Of a stretch of 55,024 bases of DNA, positions 46,301-55,024 are shown piece by piece. How positions within the stretch are numbered: position 1 is the first letter of the stretch; each line of letters starts with the position of its first letter. The notes beneath the pieces are model-generated. The model made no database searches, had not been told where the DNA came from, and saw only the letters and a list, made by a program, of their open reading frames with translations. The DNA is taken from NCBI GenBank assembly GCA_001414485.1, contig LLEY01000281.1, positions 1 to 55,024 on the forward strand, in the 5' to 3' direction. The position numbers were made by a program, and so were the translations under genes. Source of the stretch: Calycina herbarum (Eukaryota > Ascomycota > Leotiomycetes > Helotiales > Pezizellaceae).

Positions 46301-46980
46301 TCTAGCTTTTCAAGCCTTTACATTGTAGTCGTAGTCGACAGACATACATAGTTCTGGTTATAAGTTACTAATCTTATGTGATGAACAATTTCTGCGCTCA
46401 CTCCAATGGATAAGGCTCTCCTGGTTTTTGGAGTTACCATAAGCTATTTTAGATACGGGGTCTTGGGCTACCCGCGGAACGGGTTTCCACTATCGCAGAA
46501 TCTCAACTCCCCATCATCATCATCTAAAAGAATTAAGAATTGATTCCCAAAATTCCTATCAACCTATCTACAAAATCAACCTAAAACCAACTAAGCATTC
46601 CCAGACCCGCTCCTTCAAAAGGTATTCCCCCCCCCCCCCCCTAAAAAGAATTCCGGTTGCATCAGATACCACCTCAGCCAACCCAATCCATTTCATCCCA
46701 TCGTACAAAAAATCATAAAACTCCAATCAGCAGTTCTGTTTTTCCCATCCATCCATCCAAACCAAGTCCTACTCCAAGCAACACAACGCATGCTCCAAGA
46801 ATTCGAAAAGATTTATACATCCCACGCAACGCGTATATACACCACAATCGCTGAGTCGCAAATTTTGTACATCCCAACATCCCACCCCACCCTCTCTTCA
46901 GTCTCCCCAGTTGCCCCCCCTCCATTTTTCGTCTTCCGTCTTCTCTCCATTTCCCAGACTTCCTCTCCATGGCGCAAATA
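46301..46980. other. 3' flank of the 46981-49586 gene with poly-C
   Basis: It contains a 14-base C run at about 46629-46642 and C/A-rich sequence. No supportable gene. Frames on both strands are low complexity. Confidence 0.45.
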
Positions 46981-49586
46981 CTAAAACCTTCCAGCAAACT
47001 TCTCCATATCCAGCACTACAGTCCTCTGCCCCCCCTCGGGCGGCTTAGGCGCCATCCTCGGCCTATCAAATTCAACCCACTCCCTCCTCGCATCACTAGC
47101 TTTCCTAACATTAAGCGGCGCCGGCGCAGCCGATATCCTCATCCCACCCATTCTCCCCGTCATGCTTCCATTTAATCCGCCATTCATCTCAGTGCTCACA
47201 AAACTCGTAGGGCTCATAGGTATCGCAGTTCCAGGGCTCACAAGATCCCCGGGATTCGCACTACCCACTGGATTCATACTCATATGATTCGCAGTCGAAT
47301 CCCGAAAACTCAAATCAATAAGCGCGAACCCCAGGGCATCGAGTTTCGTACTGACATCCGCCGTATCATCAATCCGATCCACTATCTTCCCCGGACTCTT
47401 CGGTGGCATCCCTCCCAATCCCCGCGCAGGCATATTCGCAGGTAGCGGTGGTAAAGGCGGTAAATCATCTCCATGTTGTGGTGTTCTAGTATTCAGTGCC
47501 GTAAGACTTTTCTTCAACACCGGTCTCTTCTCACTCGTCGAAGTGTCGACAGTAGACATCGCTCTCCCTCTATTCAAAGGATCGAGGTCGGGATTTTGAT
47601 CGGTTGTAGATGCGTGGTCGCCGTCGAAAGAGGACCGGGCGTGTGTAGGTGTATTAGTTGGTCCAACAGAAGGTTTCCTCCTCAGTAGAAAACTGCTAAT
47701 ACTCTTCTTTCTCTTCAGTCCTTCGACAGGCGAGGAGTCGCTGGATTGCGATTGAAACGGCCTCGTGAGGAAGTCGAATTGTGTCTGGAAGTGGCCCCTT
47801 TTCGCACCTGTCGTGTCTTCTTGGGGATTTCGAGAATCTTTCGAATCCGTTTTGGTGATTGAGGTCGTAGGACTACTTCCTATTGTTGAGCGTTTTCGGC
47901 GCATGTCGGGGCCGCCTAGAGGACTTGGGTTTGACGGGGCGTAATTTTTGGTTGGAGGGATGGTTATGGAGAGGTGTGATTGTTTTGTGAGAATCCCTTT
48001 TCGGCTTGCTGAGAGACTGTTTGTTGTTGCCTTGACGCCTCCTGCGTTTGTAGCTCGCTCTCTGAATGATAGAGATGAAAAGCTTTTGGCTGGTTCTGAT
48101 GGAATTGAGGATGTCGCAGGTGCTGTTGATTCGAAAATGTCCTTGTCAAATACAATCCCAGGACCGACTTTTTTGGTGTCATTGTCAAGAGCAAAACCAG
48201 GGCTTTTCGGAGGCGCAAAAGTTCCTTGCCAACCATCCACACTGGTATTCGCGCTGCTTGCTGTCTGTGGTCGATCACTGTAAGAAGAACGAGCTCCACT
48301 GATGGTTCGAGAGTGTCGTGATGAAGTCGCATCGTGAAAGTACTCAATTCCTTCCACAGCCTTCGCCTCGCTAATCATTGTATCGGCCAAAGAAATATAC
48401 TCTTCGAGATGCCTTCTCGTTTCTGACCAACTGTGTTTTGCTTTTGGCTCTAACAACTTCTTGATGAATTCTTTCACAATACCACTACCTCTGGCTTCCA
48501 CTGCCAGAATGTGGTGATAGAAAGTTGCTCGGTATTTGTTGAGGGCCTTAATATCAACTTTATCATTGGGCATTTCCTTCATCGCTGGTGGGAAGAGGGT
48601 ATTCAGCATGGCAAGGACGTTGGGTTTGTAAAAAGGTGTCGATTGTAATTCATGCGCCATTGTCTAACATATGGTTAGCATCGTTCAGAATCTCGAATTC
48701 AGACAACATACCCATATTCGAAGATCAACAAAACAAGCAGCGAAAGAAGATTCAATTGCAAGCTCCTGTTTCTGGACCGCCGAAACCCATCTGTACGCAT
48801 CCGGTTCTTCAAGGAGGATGGCCTTCCAGTTATTCTTACTTATTCCAAGCCGTAGTGCTGCTTCTCGTAACGCAGTTCGTCGCGTACATTCAAGATCTCG
48901 AAGATAATCCAGGCATGTCAGGGCTTGACTGAAATCAGCTTTGGTGTAATCCTCCAAGAAAACTTTCTTCAGGCAAACACTTCGAATAAAGTGTGTTGGG
49001 AAGCCCGAAGTTCGGCGACCAAAATTCGATGAAGCATCATCCGCGAGGTCAATATCGAAAAGAAGTTCATGATTTGAGTCGATGAATCGATCGAATTCGC
49101 ATTTCTCGGGGTGTTTAGAATGTCGTGATAGTTCATCGATTTCCGTGACCTCTGATATCCTTTCCAACTTCCTACTGATCTCCTTTGCTTCCTTTACTAC
49201 TGGTTCGCTCGTCTGTTCCGATGGAGGTAATGATGCGAGGAATTGTATTATAAGTTTTCCTCTTGGCTCATATTGCCACCATTTATGAGCCTGCTTAAGG
49301 GTAGGGAGTTGCTGTCCTATAAGATCTTCGTGTTAGTATGATTTCCATGATTCTATATTTGCTTTTTCGTACCCGCATTGAACGTAAACATTATCCGTAA
49401 GGGGAGTTCATTTGAGGGTTCTTTTTCCAAGATATGGTGTAGAATCCAAGGGAATGATGATGATTGCTTTTCCATCAATGTCTCTGGCGTCGTTGTTTGT
49501 GAGGCAATTTGATGTGATGCGGGGTTGTCTTTCCAGGAAGAAAGTGAGGCGTCGTTGGCGAACGAAATTGAGCCATTGCTAGACAT
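46981..49586 (-). CDS. Conserved-looking protein of unknown function, three exons
   Basis: Predicted join 49586..49373, 49316..48712 and 48663..46981, 833 residues. Introns are 56 bp (GTACGA donor, TATAG acceptor, phase 1) and 48 bp (GTATGT donor, GTTAG acceptor, phase 0). Residues 1-370 look folded and mostly helical, with segments such as ALTCLDYLRDLECTRRTALR, NVLAMLNTLFPP and ALNKYRATFYHHILAVEARG. From about residue 385 the protein is Ser/Thr/Pro-rich and disordered, with basic patches (RRKRSTIG, KRKKSISSFLLRRKPS) and a proline motif (DLPPLPPLPANMPARG) that could bind SH3 or WW domains. It ends VVLDMEKFAGRF. I do not recognise the family. Nothing indicates catalysis or secretion. The upstream frame to 49667 opens with GTG, so the ATG at 49586 is preferred. 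Confidence 0.82.
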
Positions 49587-52480
49587 CTTGGAAGAACCCG
49601 AATACGAACTGAAAGCAAATCGAACCGTTAACTCCAAATTTCCTTCCCCTCTTTTCCCAAAAGACACTACTGCAAAACAGCAACACGCCGACTGGTCCCC
49701 TCGTCTGATTATAAGAGATCAGTGCAATTCGGATAACGGCTACGCTAAAGATTTCGATGGTCTGAGGAGCTTTAATAAGGTTCTAAGAATGTTTCATCAG
49801 CGTCTAGTTGACGGGATTTCTCTTGGTGGGGAAATTCTCTTGCAAAATGCTGTGCCTGTGTGATGACCGGCCAACTTCGGAAGGATTCATGTGATAGTTC
49901 AAGATAAAACATACGAAAGGATAACACCGAGGAGCCAGTAGGAAGTCCTACAAACAATTCCGCATACACGCTCGGCTCTGCTGGGCCCCGGAATAGAAAC
50001 AATGTCAACATCCGCAAACAATGCAAACAGGCGGGGAAGTGTTATCGTCAATCTTATAAAGGAGAGGAAGGACGAGTAAGGAGAGATCAAGTGTGACCAA
50101 CGGGGAAAGACATGAAGATAAATGATGATCAGAACGAAATGTTAAGGAGTGACGGGTATTCCCTTGCTTCACCTACGTACTCCCGACAAAATTTCCCGCA
50201 GACAATGGGAACTTGGGCAGACGAGTGTCTCCATCTCTTGATAAATTTGCAGGCAGGTCCGAGTTGGTGGGACAAGCATGCCGTGATAGGTCAATTGTAG
50301 TCTTTCTGGTCCACTATCAAGACCTAGTGCATTAATATCATGCATTATGACCGTTGAGGAACCCTGGCTTCTCCTCTTTTTCTAGACCACATGGGAAGGA
50401 TGAGGGACAATCAGCCTTTCTGTGTCTGTCCAAAATAACCGTCACGGTGGGTTACCCCCTGGGGACGATCATGCAAATACCCCACCTGCCTGGCAGCTGC
50501 CGGCTAACGAGACTCAAGGAAGGTTCGCGGTCTGGGCCGAGCTGTAGGGCAGCACTTGAGACTTGACAGGGTACGAGAGAATATCCCGAAGATACGAAGT
50601 GGTTGTTTGCCATGCTTTAGGGAACAAAGAATGGAGCAACTGGTTCCGTGCAGGAATTTGTTTGCAAATCAATCTTCCAAAATCTGGACACGTCTCTGCT
50701 TTTGTACAGCATAAACCCCTCAAATGGGCGATGATGCAGCAACGCAACGAGAATATGTTTCTCTTTTGGAGTTTCTCTTGCTAGGTCTGAGCGTTTGGTT
50801 CCTGCGGCGCAAGATCTCGTGGGCTCGTTCTATGATTCGTCGATCTTAGGACCCGGTTAGGAAGCGAGGCGAGAAGTCACTGAATCAATTCGAGTCGTCA
50901 GTTGGTTTCGTCTCGCGAATCTTGTCTTTGAAAGGCTGAGATTGGGTGAAGAATCAAAGGCTTTTGCTTGAGTACGAAGTAAACAGGCCCTTGGTCGATT
51001 TCAATGACACCACACGACATGCCACAACTTTCGAAATGGTTGTCTCTGAAGTTTGAAGGTTGGTGAGCATTTTGGCCTATTGGAACTTTGCCGTGGTGCC
51101 AACGACATTTTCCCGGGCCGTCGTTGGAGTTCTCGGACGGCCTGGTGGTGATACCCGACGGGTTAGGGAAGGAATCAAATATATTAAGTTGTTTGCTGTT
51201 TATCTGAAGAGGTGTAAGTCGGTACTCAACAATTGGTTATTACCAGTTAGTTGTTTCTCCCTCCTCTGCTCTGGCAATTTTCTGGACAAGGATATCTGCG
51301 ACAAATGCAACACTGCTTCAGAGAGGACCCCGGGGACCCCGAGAAGAGATTCACACTCCAATTTAACGCAGATAATCTCCGGCATTGGACAATTTGGACT
51401 CTGGAGGCATGCACGCACCATGGTGTCCCTTCGATGATGGACTTCATTGAAAGTCCGATTCGGGAAATCGTTAGCAATCAAGGCCGCTCTCACTTTGTGC
51501 TTGCCGTCACCGTACCTGTGCCTTTCCGACGGCAGCGAAGATACGATGCTGGAGGACGATTCGAGATGATATCAGATGTGAGAGCGGAAGTTGCGACGCT
51601 AATGTAGGCTATTTTCACAATGTTCTAGTCGTGATGCGGGTGTGAGGAAGAAGGGAAGGTTGATGTTTTTGGAAGTCTCAGCGAAATTGGAGGGGAGTTG
51701 GCTGGGAAAGTAGTTTGTGGCAGAATAGGGTGGGTGGAATGCCGTATTTTCTTGGTGGTGCACTGGCCTTATACTACGGGAGCCCAAAGCACTCATCAAA
51801 GCCAGGACTCATGGTTGACAGAAAGGTACGTTGTAGTAAATCTCCTACTATTGTTCTAACTTTACAAAATACCTAGAACTATTAACCTCATCATTCAAAA
51901 CAATCAAAATGGCAGTTTAAAGAGATTATTTAAATACACGGTAATTAACAGTAGTCCATGTGTTTGGGAAAGAAAGTGAAAACAAGACTAGGTACTTCGT
52001 ACAATTCCATCGCGTGCAGATTAATTAAGCAACCTCATAAACGATTCCTTATAATGAAAATCCAATAAGCAATTATGAAAGCCAAGTTTCCATGTCTCAT
52101 GTCTCGGCAAATTGAGCTTGGTTGTGAGATAAATAGAGTCTAAAATCTCATCGGCTTCTCCCAAACATGATAGCCATAAGATAACCATCAATATCAAGCT
52201 CCCAGTATAACGGGTATAAGATCCTCATAAGCGGGAACTGTATTTTGAATTTTGAATTTCCTGTGTGGAAACAGGTGGTCAATCCTCTTGAGCGGCGTCA
52301 CCTTGGAGAATGCCAAGGGCTGTCCATACCCGCTGTTTCCCAGTACTTGTACTCAAAGATCCAAGAAGCCCAAGATGCTTCCATCGCGCTCCCAACCATC
52401 ACCATTCGACCCAAAGCAGCCTCCTACAAGCCTGCACCGCACTTAAACCAGAGCGACTGAGCGACACAACACCTTTGAGA
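49587..52480. other. Long divergent intergenic region
   Basis: Nearly 2.9 kb between two divergent genes. Short frames occur on both strands (for example 51251-51607 plus and 51200-51493 minus overlap each other), which is typical of non-coding sequence. 51840-52240 is AT-richer but not RIP-like. A long non-coding transcript or large promoter is possible; no specific element is visible. Confidence 0.45.
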
Positions 52481-54958
52481 ATGCGGCGCGCAGCCGTTCC
52501 CAAGCGCATCTATCGACCGCGGAGCCCACGCGTCTTTGCGGCTGCTGCGTTGTACAAAGCAGCCACGAGGAGTCCCGGTGATGGGGTTGCCACGGGAGGA
52601 GGAAGAAATCCAGGTCGTAAGTCGATTATTTTCATTTTTCAACGCGAGCCTCTGGGCCTCCGAGCCTCTCAATTGCCTCAAGTCAAGGGCTCCCAGGCGC
52701 AAAGTCCAGGCTATCCAGCGACCTCCCCGCCCCCAAACCGCCCCCAAACTCGGGCCAAAGCACACCATCGTATCGTCCCATCAACCGACACAGGCGATGT
52801 CATCGTGTCGATTTACAGGCTTCTCCAGGCATATGCCATGCCGTTATTATGTATCAGATCCGAATGCAGGCTCTGTATCTTATGCACCCCGGGTTCTGCT
52901 GCAGTTCTGCAGCAAGCTACGCTGGGGGGGGGGGCGGGGGCGGGGGCGGAGAGAGGACACGCTATTTCAGCCGGTACTTCCCTACTTTACTGGTGATACT
53001 GCCGGGCAAGGACCTACCCGTAGCCTCATAGGCAAAAGGAATACCCTCCTGTAATACCTTATCGGTCCATTTTGTCTCACCTCAAGTGAGAAGAGCTTCC
53101 AAAAGGAAATGGTCTTGCAGAGACTCGTCACGTGTGTTTTCATTTCAGCCTGCTCGCCTACAACCCTGAAATCTCAAGCTCAATCACTTTCAACATGGAT
53201 AAGTACTGACACAGTTACAGATGAAAGTACATTTCCATCCAGAAACTCCCCGGAAGGGACATCTGGTAACAGAAAATCAAGAAATGCATCCCAAGATGAG
53301 CCACAAACCCTCCCTTCCAAGATGCTCGAGGCAGCGGCTACGGCCTTTGCATCAATACTCGTCTTAGGTACGGGTTTTGCCATGGGTGGTTATCTGTATC
53401 ACAAATTCTACAAATGGATGGTCCTCCAAAAGATGGAGGGAGCCTTCAAACCCGGTGACCCTGTTTTGGAATTAGCAGCCATAGGAAAAGAAATGCCCAA
53501 TAGTATCGCTTCGAGTAGAGGGCAAACCGACAATGATGATCATTGGATTCATCGTGACGAGCAATCGAAAATTGACGGTATCGTTGATGGGTCGGTACGT
53601 GGTCATTACCACTTACTCATTGGCGAAAAGGGAACTGGGAAGTCAAGTATGCTTCTCGATGCTATGAAGAAGGTTGATGGGGAAGGAATTAGTATGTTTG
53701 AAGCACATGCTGATCTTGAGATTTTCCGAATCCGACTTGGCAAAGCTCTCGATTTCGAGTTTCATGAGGATTATATTGGTTCTTACTTTTCGGAACGAGG
53801 ACCGAGAGAGACGACTGCTTTACTCGATATAGAACGAGCATTCAACAAACTGGAGAAAATAGCATTGAAGAGAAGAACGAGGGTCGGCCGTCCTCTGGTG
53901 GTCATCATCAATTCAATCCATCTCCTCCGCGACGACGAAGATGGTCGCGACCTGCTCGAACTCCTCCAACAAAGAGCTGAACAATGGGCAGCCAGTAATC
54001 TCGTAACCATGGTCTTCAACAGTGATGATTACTGGGTGTACGAACGTCTAAAGGTCCTAGCAACACGCATGGAAGTTACTTCCGTCACTGATCTTCCCAA
54101 AACCCAAGCTCTATCCGCTCTCTCCAAGTACCGACAGAAATACTTCAAAGAAACCCCATCATCAGAGATCCTCACTGAGGTCTACAATCGCGTCGGAGGA
54201 CGTCTTACATTCCTCAACCGTGTAGCCAAGTCTGATGATATGCTCGCAACATGTGATGAGATAATCGACATTGAAAAACGCTGGTTCCTGAATCAATGTT
54301 GGATTCTGGGAATGGAAATGGACGACGATGTGATGGATCAACAAAAATACGCCGTAAGTCCCCCCCTACCATCCTTTTCTACTTCACCCGATACCCCATC
54401 CTATGCAACCTTCTCATACCCCTCATAATTATACTAACACCCACAAAGTCCGCAGCAATGGTCCTAGCCCAAGCCCTCGTCCGCGCAGAAAACAAAACCC
54501 AAGCCACTTCCCCCCATCAAATCCCACAAATCCCCCTTCACACCGCCCGTCAAATCATGACCCGAGCGGATTTTATAAAACAATACGACCACGTTAACCT
54601 TTTCACCATCACCTCTACTGCTTTCGTCCGCGCGGATTCCGTCCCGATGCAAAGAGCGTTTAGGGCGATTTGTGCGGAGGAGGGCTTTGAGGAGTATCTT
54701 GAGGATACGCTGCAGAGGATTGCGGATATTGAGAGTTTGGGGCGCACGAGGGAGATTGTTGCTAAGGATTTGGTGTTGGGTGGGAAGTATGTTTTTGAGA
54801 GTCGGAAGGGGTGGGGTGGGGGGAGGAGTACGGTTGTTAGTTTGTTGGAGAAAGAAGAGGAGAAGGAAGAGGGTGGTGATGATGAAGGGGATGGGAAGGG
54901 CGATGAGGACGGTGGGGACAAGAAGGTTGGGGAGGATGATGGCATGGAAGATAAGTGA
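52481..54958 (+). CDS. P-loop AAA-type ATPase, probably mitochondrial and membrane-anchored
   Basis: Preferred model: join 52481..52616, 53149..54353 and 54449..54958, 616 residues. The first exon encodes an Arg-rich, acid-poor leader (MRRAAVPKRIYRPRSPRVFA) typical of a mitochondrial presequence. Its GTAAGT donor and the TTTCATTTCAG acceptor keep phase, though that intron would be long (532 bp). The conservative alternative starts at ATG 53109, inside the proposed intron. The last intron (GTAAGT donor, ACTAAC branch-like site, AAAG acceptor) is solid. A membrane segment lies at about residues 108-128. The Walker A motif is GEKGTGKSS (204-212) and a Walker B-like strand is RPLVVIINSIHLL (293-305). 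The C-terminus has a winged-helix-like part, then a Glu/Gly/Asp-rich tail. Substrate is unknown. Confidence 0.75.
52924..52950. repeat. G-rich tract
   Basis: A ten-G run continues as GGGGGC repeats within the proposed first intron of the ATPase gene. It could form a G-quadruplex on the plus strand. Confidence 0.6.
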
Positions 54959-55024
54959 TGGGTTGGTTATACTCAAGGGACACGATAGGCGGCGTTGAGA
55001 ATGAGCGATAGAAGTACCATGACA

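Noticed and set aside
51060..51607. Overlapping frames of 97-125 codons on both strands
   Set aside because: They overlap each other in several frames, lack domains and splice structure, and look like chance.
1..55024. tRNA and rRNA genes
   Set aside because: I looked for the T-loop GGTTCRANTCC pattern and conserved rRNA stretches and found no candidate with a matching cloverleaf context; a covariance-model search would be decisive.

Overview
The window looks like chromosomal DNA of a filamentous ascomycete (Pezizomycotina; by protein resemblance probably Leotiomycetes/Helotiales, which is inference). Genes are moderate in GC and carry short introns with GTANGT-type donors. They alternate with very AT-rich blocks made of transposon relics whose reading frames are riddled with TAA/TAG stops. 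Paired repeat copies in these blocks differ almost only by C/T and G/A transitions, the mark of repeat-induced point mutation (RIP).

Layout. 1-900: homopolymers and simple repeats. 899-7398: TAF12 (TFIID/SAGA histone-fold subunit, minus strand), an unrecognised acidic/Ser-rich protein (minus) and the DASH kinetochore subunit SPC34 (plus). 7600-10740: repeat-rich DNA with an LTR-like repeat, an AT-rich tandem repeat and a decayed coding relic. 11069-12181: secreted alpha/beta hydrolase of PAF-acetylhydrolase type. 12728-13201: a regular array of dyad-symmetric repeats between the convergent hydrolase and peptidase genes. 13353-15167: secreted M28 aminopeptidase. 15794-19109: eight-exon CWH43, a GPI-anchor lipid-remodelling protein.

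19637-31320 is a nested transposon island. A Fot1/pogo element carries an 8.6-kb Ty3/gypsy element (447-bp LTRs, CTAAA target duplication). The gypsy carries a second Fot1/pogo element in its reverse transcriptase. A 242-bp MITE-like insertion sits elsewhere in the outer pogo, and another DDE transposase relic flanks the island. 32050-35440 is a GC-normal pocket with a broken protein-kinase-like gene and no convincing intact gene. 35560-37740 is a RIP-mutated Ty1/copia relic split by an almost unmutated 338-bp solo LTR.

38427-44360: a 1,977-residue Reb1/TTF1-like Myb protein with internal repeats. 44733-46300: LTR-like repeat, a MITE with long inverted repeats and a short tandem array. 46981-49586: a three-exon conserved-looking protein of unknown function. 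49587-52480: gene-poor. 52481-54958: a P-loop AAA-type ATPase, probably mitochondrial.

The genes form no operon or obvious biosynthetic cluster. They are housekeeping functions (transcription, kinetochore, rDNA/termination, GPI remodelling, mitochondrial ATPase) plus two secreted hydrolases. The most unusual features are the dyad-repeat array at 12.7-13.2 kb and the readable nesting order of the transposon island.
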